From Stereum hirsutum FP-91666 SS1 (lineage: Eukaryota > Basidiomycota > Agaricomycetes > Russulales > Stereaceae): 64,000 bases of DNA. The notes under the pieces are model-generated. The model was not told where the DNA came from. It made no database searches and saw only the letters and a program-made list of their open reading frames with translations. Location: NCBI RefSeq assembly GCF_000264905.1, contig NW_006763133.1, forward strand, positions 1,329,082-1,393,081. Reading direction: 5' to 3'. The position numbers and the translations under genes are program-made. Of the stretch, positions 12,766 to 23,655 are shown piece by piece. How positions within the stretch are numbered: position 1 is the first letter of the stretch; each line of letters begins with the position of its first letter.

Positions 12766-14850
12766 ATGGAGTCCAAAAAATCTGTGTGGGATTCCTCCCG
12801 AACAGGTTCACCGGCCTTGCCAACTCACTACAGCAGCTCTCGTCCTGCCTCCCCACTCCCCGTCAAGGGCTTCTACTCCCCCTCCTCCCCTCGCAGCGTT
12901 CACCGGTCACCCCCTCGTCGCTCAGGCAGTCCCCTCAATGTACCGCTACTCTCCAGGCGCATGCAGTTATATGTTACACGAGGCGCTGCATTGTTTCTTC
13001 TCGTCCTTGGTCTGCTCGCTGCCTCGTTGCTTATGCGCCAGGCCGAGCTCACGAATCGCAGCGGAAGGAAGTCTCAGTATCCGTTTCATCATCATTTTGG
13101 CCCTGGAAGTCATTCGGTCTCTGCTGGAAGTGGTGGCAAGGATGTCGTGGACGTAGATGAGGATTTGGACATCGAAGGGTTGCCTCGGCTTGGGGTTTCA
13201 CGGACTATGATGAACAAGTGGGCACAGTACGCTCCGTGGATGCCTGCAGGCGGGTATCTTGCGCCTCCGGTTGGTTGTGATATCTCTCAGGTGCGTCTTC
13301 GTTTTCTTCAGTTCCACCGAGCAACTGAGCCTGAACGAACGTCTTGGCAGGTCAATCTGGTAAGTCTCGCTCAAGTCTTCGTGATCTTGGCGAACGAGCA
13401 CTTATTCGCTGTAGCTTCAAAGACATGGCGCTCGTTATCCTACATCACACGCAGGCGAAGAAATTGAGAATGCTATAAACAAGCTACTGCTCGTAGAGGA
13501 ATACCAGCACGACAACCTCGAATTCCTGAACAGCTACCATTACGAGCTCGGAGAAGACGACCTTATTCCCTTCGGTGCCAAACAGTTCGTCTTTTTCCTA
13601 CATAAAATGCTTCGCTCGTAGACGAGAGTTCCCATCCAATGTCTAGGTCTTTTACCTCTGGCAAGGATGCGTGGAGTAGATATTCTCACCTCGTCAACGG
13701 TTCCACCCCGCCTTTCGTGCGTGCTTCAGGCTCGGAACGGGTGATATTGAGTGCTCAAAATTGGACTGCAGGTCAGCCTGACTCGTAATCATCTTCGATG
13801 ATATGACCGTCGGGCTTACACGGATCGTGTATACTTAGGCTTCGCGAACGCCAGTCTCGAGGTGGTTATACCCAACGTCGACGTGATCATACCCGAAGGA
13901 TCTGATGTTCGTCTCTTATTCTCTCTCCACTTTTCGTGCTCTACTAAAGCTTTTTTTTCATCTAGAAGAATAATACCTTGGACGATGGGACGTGTCCGAA
14001 CGTTGGGGACAGCGACGACCAGGACCACGAGTGGCTCTCTATTTTCGCACCACCCATCGCTGCACGGCTGAACAAGTGGGCACCGGGTGCTCATCTCAAA
14101 GATAAGGACGTTTATGGTCTCATGTCGATGTGCGCCTTCCACACACTGAGCCTAGAGAGCCAAAGTCCGTTCTGTGCGCTCTTTACCGAGGCGGATTTCG
14201 AAGGGTACGAGTATCGCAACGACATCGACAAGTTCTACGGGACTGGGTAAGCGAGCCAATTAAATCTTCCCTAAGCAAACTTCACTCTCGCTCACGCTCA
14301 CGCTTGTTCATTCGTTTCTGATTGCAGGTACGGCCAGAAACTGGGTCGTGTACAAGGCGCAGGCTACGTCAACGAGCTGCTCGCCCGTCTAACAGGTCAG
14401 CCCGTCACAGACAACACCCAAACGAACCGCACGCTCGATTCTTCACCGGATACGTTCCCCCTCGACCGCGCGTTCTACGCCGACTTCTCGCACGATAACG
14501 AGATGATCGCGATCTACGCCGCGCTCGGCCTCTTTCGCCAACATCAGCTCGCGAACGAGACGCTCCATCCAACGTCTCCGGATTCTTCACGTACGTGGAT
14601 CGCGTCAAGCTTGGTGCCCTTCGGCGCGCGGATGGTTGTGGAGAGGATGGAATGTGATGCGAGGAATTCGGTGCCTGCTGGCTCGTACGTGCGGATATTC
14701 GTGAACGACGCGTTACAGCCGTTGGAGTTCTGTGCAGGCAGCGACGAGACTGAAGCGGGCATGTGTTCCCTCGAGGCTTTCGTACAAAGTCAGGCATATG
14801 CTCGGAGCGACGGAAATGGGGATTTCGAGAAGTGCTTTGAGGATGATTGA
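12766..14850 (+). CDS. Membrane-anchored histidine acid phosphatase (phytase type)
   Basis: Histidine acid phosphatases remove phosphate from phytate and other monoesters through a phospho-histidine. The catalytic motif LLQRHGARYPTSHAG and the C-terminal proton-donor motif DFSHDNEMIAIYAALGLF are both present. Cysteines that usually form disulphides are present (GCDIS, MCAFHTL, MECDA, EFCAG, MCSLEAF), as are several N-glycosylation sequons (NGST, NWT, NAS). The N-terminus is not a plain secretion signal: about 65 Ser/Pro/Arg-rich residues precede a single hydrophobic helix (GAALFLLVLGLLAASLLM, near residues 72-89), so a type II membrane anchor is likely. A 9-nt exon (13351-13359) lies just before the catalytic exon. 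Start is the ATG at 12766. Substrate preference cannot be read from sequence. Confidence 0.9.
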
Positions 14851-15201
14851 GTAGATCGTTGCTTGAGTTAGATAGATATATTACTACCACTCGTTTATTT
14901 GTTTGATTTTCTTTACACGGTCTGCGGATTTCTAGACATTGGGACACTTATGTACGCTTTGACATTCTTTTGGCTATACAGAGTTCTCCATTGGTTCATT
15001 CTCGAAGTGGCGTTCTTGCTTTCTCGACAGGGGCTCTTTCGTCGGCCGGGAGCGGCGCGGAAGTCAAAATGGCGGCCCGGCTCCTTGCTCCAATCTGTAA
15101 ACGCAAGCGGGCCCGAGCAAGTCACTCGAAGCCACATCAATATCCCATCGACAACACCACCCTCATCGCCGCCGTCGACGTCGACGTGAACGCAGCCCAT
15201 C
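14851..15201. other. Tandem intergenic spacer
   Basis: 350 bp between the phosphatase stop and the DUF1776 start on the same strand. It should hold the 3' end of the first gene and the promoter of the second. No gene was seen. Confidence 0.45.
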
Positions 15202-17215
15202 ATGTCCATCTCCACGATCCAATCATACATCGAATACGTCGAAGAAAAAGTGCACACCACGGTCTCGAACGCCGCCGCAGATTCTATGCCCATGATCCAA
15301 GAGGCCCTCCACAGATTCTCCGTCGATGTCTCGAGATTTGGCTTTCAGATGCCCGAGATCCATATGCCCAGTCTCGGGGACTTTGAGGTGCCCCCGCCGC
15401 CTCCGCCTCCGCCACCACCGCTGTCGTTCTGGGAGAGTACGGCGGAGTGGGCCGGGGATCATCCGTGGAAGGTAACGGGGATCGGTGCGGGCGTTGTTGG
15501 TGTTGGGTTGTTGGTGGGATATGGGACTACTAGAGGTAGAGGTGGTGCCAAGTTGAGGGCCTCTGGGAAGGCTGGGGCCTCCAGTAGTGAGCGGAGAAGA
15601 GTCGTAGGTATGTGTGTGTTCTTGCGTGGACGATTGTGCGTGAGGCTCATTATTTGTGTGGCGGGGCAGTCGTTCTCGGTGGGGATACACCTCTCGCTCT
15701 ACCATTGATTCAGGATCTTGAGAAGAACGGTTTTATCGTCGTCACGAGCGTCGCGACACCCGAGGCTGCAGACGAGCTGGAGAGCCGGTGTAATGGTTAT
15801 GTTCGTGCTCTAGTGCTCGATCCTGTCGAGGTAAAGTTCATATCTCCAGTCACCTGCGCAGACGCTCACTGGCGTTATTTGTGGTATGCTAGCCTGCCAC
15901 TATACCCATTTTTCTACGATCGCTAGCTTCCACCCTTTCGCGTCGATTCCCTATCAACGCTCCGGGAGACCCTCATTCAACTCCCGCCACCCACCCACAC
16001 ATTCATTCCATCATCTCACTCCTCACCCTTCCTTCTTCATACGCGCCACCTACGGCTCCTCTGGAACACCTCCATCTCCGAAGCTCATATCTCCCTTACT
16101 TGAACGCCACGCATCTCACCCCTCTCCAAGTCATCCAAGCTCTTCTCCCTCTCCTGCGGAGTTCACCGGCGCGCGCTCGCGACGCAGCCTCCAACAATGC
16201 AGAAAAGAAGAGCATCATCGTCTGTATCCCTGCCGCTGAGTCCCGCGTTGGCTTGCCATTCGCTGCGGCGAACGCCATGAGCGCCGCCGCCACCTTACGC
16301 GGAATCGAGGTCTTACGCCGCGAGATCGATATGGCCACTCTGACTGGCGATGCTCAGACCTCCATGGGCAACGTCAAAGTAATCGTGGTCGACGTCGGCG
16401 CTGTCGAACCTCCACAGATCACGAATAGACGACTGCTCACGTATGACGCGGGCCACGCTATGGACGCCTGGACGCCCTCGGAAAAACTGGCGTATGGAGC
16501 TGCGTATCAGTCTATCCTGGAAGAAGGGAACGCGTACGGAGTACCACGGAAACCGACGGACGTCGGCGTGTTCGTGAAGAGTATCGTCGATGTCGTCAGA
16601 CATGGCAGACGGAGGACCTGGTCCGTTTTTGGCGTGAGCTTGGGTTTGGGACCTGTCGCTGGCTGGATCAGCGGCGAGAGGTTCTCTGTGGGCGCTGGTG
16701 GTATGTTTATATTTAATTCTAGGGACTTGCGAATTGATATGCTAACAATACGCTTTGATCCTTCCTCAGCATCTACATATGCTTTGGCGTCCTACCTTCC
16801 GACCTCGATCCTCGATATCATCCTGAACATCCCACATTTCTTGCTCAGCATACGGAACGCCCTGGTTTACGCCCCTCCGCGCGTCGTAATGCCTCCACGG
16901 CCCTCCACTACCTCCACCACCGCTCCGGCTCGTCCCCTTCCTGAATCCTCCACTGCCGCCTCTGCACCCACCGTGGGCACAACCGCAGGCACGAGTGAGA
17001 AACAGACGAATAGGGGTGACGAGTCTGGTTCCGGGTCTGGCTCTGAACAGGAGCATGAAGTCTCAGAGACGGGCTCGGAGGCCGATGTGGAGAGTAACAC
17101 GGGAGAGGGACATGCGATGGGTGAGAGTTGGGTAAGTCTGCAGCCGGGGACGAGCTCGATGCCTTCGACCGCTACGATGTCGTCTCAGGCGTCTTCCGTC
17201 GCTGGAGATGCGTAG
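15202..17215 (+). CDS. DUF1776 protein (SDR-like, yeast YNL181W/PBR1 family)
   Basis: Members of this fungal family resemble short-chain dehydrogenases and include the essential yeast oxidoreductase-like protein YNL181W. The first exon encodes an amphipathic start, a Pro run of about ten residues, and a hydrophobic helix (VTGIGAGVVGVGLLVGYG). The SDR-like core follows as VVVLGGDTPLALPLIQDLEK, then VVTSVATPEAADELE. After an intron comes IPIFLRSLASTLSRRFPINA, a hallmark stretch, then APLEHLHLRSSYLPYLNATH and TPLQVIQALLPLLR. The rest has a conserved ILDIILNIPHFLLSIRNAL helix and a Ser/Thr/Glu-rich tail. Four exons are joined by canonical sites. No classical Tyr-x-x-x-Lys catalytic pair was identified, so enzymatic activity is uncertain. 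Confidence 0.88.
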
Positions 17216-17818
17216 GGTACATACGGTGACCGGGCGTGTTTGGATATTCAATATACAGCTCTACTCAGTCGATTTCTTTGCTTTGGATCGCCGTTCATTC
17301 TTGACAAAGTTGCTGGGCAATAATGGGGCTCGGTGGGCGGGTGCTCTCTTGCTGTTTGCTGTGATGTGATGTATTTGCTTCGTTCCTTGGATAATCTGTG
17401 TATGTCTAAATGTACTGTACCTCTCCGGATGTATTCAATTCGGCTTAACCCCCCCAATCGTAGTATTGCTCACCTCTTTACTGGCCGCTCCGGGACCGTT
17501 CGTGGTGTGAATTGTGGTGTGGCACTAAGTTTGGCGGTGGCGCTATTGTACGCGCGCATCAAGTTTATCAGACTTTTGTCCTTGCTCTCGAACGATGACG
17601 ATGTCATAGTAGATTAACGAGGCATAGTTGCTATAAATTCAAGCATGCATTGATACTGCTTCATACTGCTTCATACCAACTTTCGTCCGACGCTGCCCCT
17701 GCTATCAGCCCTAATTTAGCTTTAATCGATCGTCCACAGCGACCAACCCTCGTCTCATAGATTCTTGTGGAATTACTCTGTATTGTCAAGCGCTCTTATA
17801 ATACATTCCACATACACC
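17216..17818. other. Tandem intergenic spacer
   Basis: About 600 bp between the DUF1776 gene and the cyclic phosphodiesterase gene, both on the plus strand. No coding frame with conserved features was seen; a promoter for the downstream gene is expected here. Confidence 0.45.
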
Positions 17819-18583
17819 ATGGGTAGGCTCCCCCTAGCTTTCCGTCCATAGGTTTACTGACATGAATACCTCTTAACCGCGGTGCTACATTCCCCTCGGT
17901 CAAATAACCTTCCTCGAGATCCAGGTCTCTCGGTCTGGCTCGTTCCCTCCGAAGAACAATCCTCCCTCCTCCAACGTCTCATGTCCCGACATCCCTCCCC
18001 CTCATCCAACTCCGACTCCAAATCCACCTCCTACCCGACCTTCTACCCCCACATAACCCTCGGCTCCTTCCCCACCTCCACCGCCTCCGAATCCTTCCTC
18101 AAACTGCGCGAATCCATCCCCATGGGCATCTCCTCCCTCCCTCTCTCCTTCGCCTCCGTCCGCACGGGGGACCACTATTTCCGCTCCATCTATGTCGCGG
18201 TCAAGCCTACCGAAGAGCTGAAGGAGCTGTATGAGGGATTACATAGGGCTATGGGGATCGACGAGCCGAAGAGCCCGGCGTTTCCGCATTTGAGTTTGTA
18301 TTATATCGATGAGGAGGACGCGGAAAAGGGGGAGAGGGAGAGGATGTTTGGGGAGATGGTAAGAAGTGGGGTTGTTCAGAGTCTGTCAACGGAGGAGGGG
18401 GAGGAAGGGGAGAATGGGGTGGTGTTGGATTGTGGGGTGGGCACTGTGCCGGAGCCGGATCCGGATGCGATGGTGAGACTGGATGGGATCGTGGGGAGTG
18501 AGATTTGGATCGTGAAGTGTGAAGGGCCGGTGGAGGGATGGGAGATTATGGATAAGATATTGTTGGCGACGGCGAAACATTAG
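17819..18583 (+). CDS. CPD1: 2',3'-cyclic-nucleotide 3'-phosphodiesterase (CPDase)
   Basis: CPDase is a 2H phosphoesterase that opens ADP-ribose 1'',2''-cyclic phosphate made during tRNA splicing. The two catalytic HxT/S motifs are visible as FYPHITLGSF and AFPHLSLYYI. The conserved N-terminal strand is GLSVWLVPSEEQ. The coding sequence starts with a 4-nt exon, ATGG (17819-17822). A 102-nt intron (17823-17924) follows, and splicing gives MGLSVWLVPS with the family N-terminus directly after the initiator. The product is about 220 residues, matching the family. An acidic insert (EEGEEGENG) lies before the last strands. Without this splice the conserved frame has no ATG, which supports the model. 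Confidence 0.9.
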
Positions 18584-19207
18584 AGGGGATGCGTCTCTAG
18601 AGTTTGGGAGCCTTGCTCGTAATGTAGACCTACTTCTTGAGAGGATGCCTGCTGTCGTATTGCCACAGCCTTGATACACACTGTATTTTCAGAATGTACT
18701 CATATTTCGAACCATCATTCAATGACCGTTATAACGATATATGACACGAAAGACGTAGCTAAGAGCAATAAAAAGAGCGAGCTTCGAGAGGCGAAAACGA
18801 ATGGCTGGGTCGAGCGCAGACGAAGGAGAATGAGAAGAAGGAAACGCTTTGATCCAGCAAACGTTGATAGGGGCAAGAGGACTGGATCAAGTATACAAAG
18901 ATAAACAAGAACACGGAGTAGAGACAGTGTTCAAAGAAAGGGGGTATGATGGACGCCATTTAGCACCACAGAGCAAGAACTCGAATGATTCGTAAGGGAG
19001 GGCATAGAGCGGGCGTAAAGCAAATGGATACAACGGTGAGAGGGAAATCCTGGTGAGAGCTACGGCAATAGAAATACAGATGGTCAACTTCAATCTAGAA
19101 GGCAAAGAGATGGGTGAAAAGAGGCATGTATCTGCGAGAAATCAAGTTTGAGAGGCCGTAAAGTCGTGAGTGCGGTAGGAATATGACTTGGGGAAAGAGA
19201 ATATTAA
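18584..19207. other. Convergent intergenic region
   Basis: 620 bp between the stops of the CPDase and the arrestin-like gene. It is purine-rich on the plus strand. No gene was recognised. Confidence 0.45.
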
Positions 19208-21076
19208 CTAAGGTGAGGAAGAAATCTCCGAAGGAGGGTCAGAAACCTCGGAGGAGGCTAATGACGAAGTGACGTGTTGAAGTGGGACGGAATGCGACTG
19301 CTTCGTTTCGTCCAAAGCGACGAAGGGACGTGAAGGTACAGGCAGGGCAGCAGTGGAAGGAGGCGGCGGTGGCGCCTCCGAGGGAGTCTTGGTATACACA
19401 GGTAAAGGTGTCGTCTCGTCAATCCTGCGCTCTCCGTTCGCGTAGTACAGCTCCTTGTACGATGGCAAGCTCGGTGCAGCAATGTACGATCGCGAAGGCG
19501 GCATGAGTGGCGCAGTCTCGGAAATGGACTCAACGTCCAACGAATCCGTCGAATCCGAGTGACCGTGGCTCATAACATCGTCGGCAATGTGGGACTCCAT
19601 GAACGAAGGCGACGACGACGACGACGACCTCAACTGGACGAACTTCAAAGGAAGCGCGAACGCAAGCTTCTCCGTCAGTTCCTCCTCGTCCTCTATGTAC
19701 TTCACGACGATCGAAATCTGGAGGGTATGCTTGACGCCAAGCAGGGGCGACGACTCCGTCAAACGCAGTTTCGGCACGCCAGCCCATTCCTCGCGTCGGC
19801 TCTTGCGGGGGCCGTACTGCTCGTGCTCGTTTACGAATGGAAGGGTGACGTGCATCGCGTACCATGCATTACGGTCCGGTTCTTCGGGCCCACGACGGAA
19901 GATCTTACCCTCGTTAGAAGGTAAGAACTCGGTGTTGATGTAGTCTGGGCAGAGAGAGAAGGTGCGGGCGCAGGAGACACGGTCGGCGGGGCTGGACATG
20001 ATCCCGAGCTCGTAGTAGGAGCTGTCGGGATGTGGGACGAGGAGAGGTCGCGCGGGGGGTTGGTTCTCGGGCTTTGGAAGTGGGAATGTGTATGATGGCG
20101 AGGGGCGAGTCCTGAGCGTACATAGGAGACATCAGAATCGATTAAATAAGACGTAAAGGGTGAAGGTTGTACGTACTGATATTTCTCGTGTTGTTGGATA
20201 TCGAGCACGAATTCTGTCAATCTGATCTTCTCGACTTCCTCGTCCGAGAGCTCAGGAGCGCGCAGCCGAAGGGAGAACGGGAAAGATTCCCTCTTCGTAT
20301 CGATACGCTCTGGGAGAGAGACGATCACTTGGAGTTTGGAAAGGATGTCGATGGGGATCGAGTTGGGCGGTACCTTTCCGGTTCCCCTGTCTAGAGCTGT
20401 GACAGAGTAGCTGAGCATCGAGAAGTCGGAGGACTCGGAAGCGGGAAGTGGAGGGGGTATGTGTCGCCGGTTAAGAGTGATGGGACAAGGCGTGGCTTGT
20501 GTGAGTCTAGTAGAGGTGATGAAGGGGGAGCATAATGTCGATATCCAGGACGAACTGGAAGGGGTCTCGTCTACGTTCGCGAACTTGGCAGTGGCGTACA
20601 ATGCGTATTTCGTGCCAGCAGGTCCACGCTGGCAGTCGCCAAACACATGTGTCGGTGGCAACCACCCAGGAATGGTGAGGTTAAACACGATATTCCACGT
20701 ACATGGCCTGTCTGAGTCCTCCATTCCTTCATTGCTAAGCTCTATCGACTGACTGGGTGCGAGTTCCTGCGATACCGAACACAGTCGAAGACCAGAGTAG
20801 CCTGTCTCGGGGCTTAGAAGCTCCGTTTGCCCCTCGAACGTGATTGATAGCGATTGGAGAAGAAGACGGGTGGGTGCGCGGCGGTAGAACAGTGAGGTCG
20901 AGGACGAAAGTGATATGGAAACATGGCCAGAGACGGAATATGCTGATCTGCAAGGTTCGTCAGTGTCAGTGACGAAAAATAGTGCTATGTCCACCTCAGA
21001 CTGCTTACGATTCGTCTGGCTCTCCGAACATGTCAATCGAGTCCGTCAAGGGGACGATGTTCAATGAGACTGCCAT
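19208..21076 (-). CDS. Arrestin-like protein (alpha-arrestin type)
   Basis: Fungal alpha-arrestins link membrane transporters to the ubiquitin ligase Rsp5. The first exon (ATG at 21076) gives MAVSLNIVPLTDSIDMFGEP. It joins a large exon starting SAYSVSGHVSISLSSSTSLF, a typical arrestin N-domain strand pattern, continuing with LLLQSLSITFEGQTELLS and WNIVFNLTIPGWLPPTHVFG. The C-domain appears as SLPERIDTKRESFPFSLRLR, and the last exon has LLGVKHTLQISIVVKYIE. The tail is disordered and contains LPSYKELYY, resembling the L/PPxY peptides that bind WW domains, and a Pro run. Three or four exons are needed. The target transporter is unknown. Confidence 0.78.
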
Positions 21077-21956
21077 GAGCAAGATTATAGATCACACAGG
21101 TAGAGAGATAGAGAGGGAAGAGCAGATATACAGTGTAAAAGAGCAAGACAAGCACTGCGCCGTTATTATAAATGGATTCAGGGGATCAATGGAAGGGGCC
21201 TGGCACTGAGGGAGAAGGGAAACAAAAAGATCGAAAGGTGAACAAAGGCAGGGGAGCCAACGGCATTATGTATGAGTCTTGGGCCGGACCCATTATTGCC
21301 GGGATCTACGGACCAGGGCAGGCGCACGTTCAAGTGATAACAATGGGGATGACTGGTGACCCTCCGAGACCTGCCTTTGTTGATTTGCCCTATAAGGCAG
21401 TGTTTGATGACAGTCGCAAAGCGAAGGCCGACTAGAGGTATCATCAGGTCCCAATCGAGTTACACTCATCGCTTACCATCATCTTCCCGAAGTCACTCGA
21501 TAGCTAACCTGCAATCTTGCGAGCCAAACGAAGCTTGTGCAGGGTTATCGTGCCTCGTCGGCGCACAGAAGCATACGCTGTCACCGGCGTTCTACAACAC
21601 CAAGCCTGGTTCTTACCTACAGTCATGCTGCCAATCGCCTGCAAAGGAGTGTGCCTCGAGATATGATGCTTCATGCATATCGCGAGCCTTTAGACCTTCA
21701 AGCTTCAAGTCGTACGTCATGATCAAGTAGGGCGACGTCGGACTGAAGACAGCCTGGAGAACCGAGCACCGAGACGCTAGGCTATCATTGGTAAGACGAG
21801 ATTGCATAGACAGCGATAGATTGCTGATCCTCCAGACGAAATGGAGGGCTTTGGATGTGAAGCAGACATGTAGTTTGTGTACACATTCAATAGACGTTTG
21901 GCTGGAAAGAAAGGGCTCAGAAGGGAAATCTGAATGCTCGAGAGTCGAGAGTCGAG
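21077..21956. other. Upstream region of arrestin-like gene and flank of LINE remnant
   Basis: About 880 bp upstream of the arrestin-like gene. Short open frames here look like noise. The last 20 bp contain a small 7-bp tandem repeat (CGAGAGT, two copies plus a partial third) at the 5' edge of the LINE-derived sequence. Confidence 0.4.
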
Positions 21957-22343
21957 ATCAAAAGTGCGCCACACCTCATTACTATCAAGGATGGTAAAGG
22001 CAAAGAAGACAAGGGTGCAACACGACTATACCGTGTCATCATGGCAGAATCAAAGCATCTCATCTGGAAAATCCGCTGCGAAAGACGCATATCCAAGGGA
22101 GACGACCCTGAACAGTACCACTCTGAGAAAGAAATTCACAACAGATGGCTCCACCAAGTAAATCTGCGCCTACAGCTAGACCAAGCCATGACAAATGCTA
22201 AGAAGTATGGACCAAAGGCACTCAGTAAGAAGAAAGTAACTGAGACTTGGAGCGGGACACTTCTCAATGAAGAGGACCTCCCAAAAGACTGGGTAAATAA
22301 AAGCGGGGTTTTAGTGGGTATACAGGATTTTGGGCATCGTTAA
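21957..22343 (+). pseudogene. LINE retrotransposon ORF2 C-terminal remnant
   Basis: The frame reads KGATRLYRVIMAESKHLIWK, then IRCERRISKGDD, HNRWLHQVNLRLQLD, KVTETWSGTLLNEEDLP and KSGVLVGIQDFGHR before a stop. I recognise this from memory as the segment after the RNase H or zinc-binding region in reverse-transcriptase ORFs of agaric non-LTR elements. No reverse transcriptase, endonuclease or RNase H catalytic motif lies upstream, so only the 3' end of the element is present. A 230-bp non-coding tail ending in twelve A residues follows. The copy is presumably inactive. The exact 5' boundary is uncertain. Confidence 0.6.
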
Positions 22344-22584
22344 GGCGGTGCCCGGAACCCTGCGAGTCCCACACTACCTGTTATACACAGGTGTGCTTTG
22401 CATTATCCGGATTCCAACTCAGTAGCACAGCTGGCAGCAGCTGGGTTAGTGGGGAGGTATCTGAGAATAGCATTTCCTCGCGGTGTTTCGGGCCTACTGG
22501 GGTGCAACTCCCTACAACCAGCCGGCAAAGGAAGCTAACGCTGTTCGCTGTCCTGCGCCACTCGGCTCCACCAAAAAAAAAAAA
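21957..22584 (+). mobile_element. 5'-truncated non-LTR retrotransposon with poly(A) tail
   Basis: The ORF remnant, its 3' untranslated stretch (22344-22572) and the A12 tail (22573-22584) together have the structure of a dead-on-arrival LINE insertion made by target-primed reverse transcription. A convincing target-site duplication was not found by eye, partly because the 5' end is not sharply defined. Confidence 0.5.
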
Positions 22585-22769
22585 GATTTAATTACACTAA
22601 GTATGCAGGCACTGCTGAGCTCGAGGGGCACGGAGAACATTACATGTGCGTGGTGAGGTTTTTTTTACAAAGGGAATGTATAAGAGTGTATAGTATGGAT
22701 ATAACAGTAGATGAGAATGCCGTGGAGACTAGACAAATAGAAAACACAGTGCATTTGCTACTTGTATGG

Positions 22770-23500
22770 CTACGCGTCATCATCTATCTGTAAGCTATCC
22801 CAGCTCTCTCTGCCACACCATTCAGGTAATGCATGCCACACTTCAATCTGATGATCTGACTCAAGGTCCTCCAACTGGGTTTCACATTCACCACAGATGT
22901 CAAAACCCTGGGGTTCGTCATCACTGCCCATGATTAACTTCATCAAGACATCATACTCCAGGGACCTCGACGAACTATACATGAGCTCGAGGGCGAACTT
23001 GATTCCAGCCCCGCAACAACCGTCTCCCTCGATATCAACTAGATAATGGGCAAAATTTCCGTCGTCGTGCGTCTTTTCATAAAGTCGTTGACGGAAGATG
23101 AGGGCAGTGCGTTGAGCGGTTGGAGGGAGAGTGACGCGTCGACCATCAATGTCGATTCCATCGAGAGTTTCTTCAATGGGACGAATGGCGCACTGGTAAT
23201 AGGCGATGGGGAGGATGATGGGAAGACATTCTTCTCCGACGATGACACCTAAAATACCGTTGAAATCGCTACTTAAGGCTGACAGACGGGTCGGGGACCT
23301 ATATTCTTCTAGGCTGGATGGAAAGAGCGTGGTAAGATGTGCCGCGACATCCTTTCTGATACTTTCGACGAGATATTTCGAGGAAGATCGCATGAGCTGT
23401 GTTTTCGGGGCAAAAATGAAAACACGTTATAATAGCAATCAAGGTTCAGCGAACTCACGCTACACAGAAGCGACAAATTGGCTTCCGAATCTAGCCCCTT
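22770..23500 (-). CDS. BTB-domain-type protein, N-terminal part lost in an assembly gap
   Basis: Two exons are visible, 22770-23396 and 23459 to at least 23500, joined by a GTGAGT...CAG intron. The join reads GLDSEANLSLLCSLMRSSSK, then YLVESIRKDVAAHLTTLFPS. It continues with DFNGILGVIVGEECLPIILP, AYYQCAIRPIEETLDG and ALIFRQRLYEKTHDD. This matches the region after the BTB/POZ fold in a large agaric family: a helix that positions the domain, then a segment with Ala-Tyr-Tyr-x-Cys. The BTB fold itself should be encoded further upstream on the minus strand, where 133 N residues interrupt the sequence. The C-terminus has paired cysteines (ICGECETQ). Function is unknown. Confidence 0.6.
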
Positions 23501-23655
23501 NNNNNNNNNNNNNNNNNNNNNNNNNNNNNNNNNNNNNNNNNNNNNNNNNNNNNNNNNNNNNNNNNNNNNNNNNNNNNNNNNNNNNNNNNNNNNNNNNNNN
23601 NNNNNNNNNNNNNNNNNNNNNNNNNNNNNNNNNAAAAAAAAANAAAAAAAAAAAA
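23501..23655. other. Assembly gap bordered by poly(A)
   Basis: Positions 23501-23633 are N, followed by 22 bases (23634-23655) that are all A apart from one N at 23643. The homopolymer may have caused the break, or it may be the tail of an unassembled retroelement. The gap cuts the 5' end of the BTB-type gene. Confidence 0.9.
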
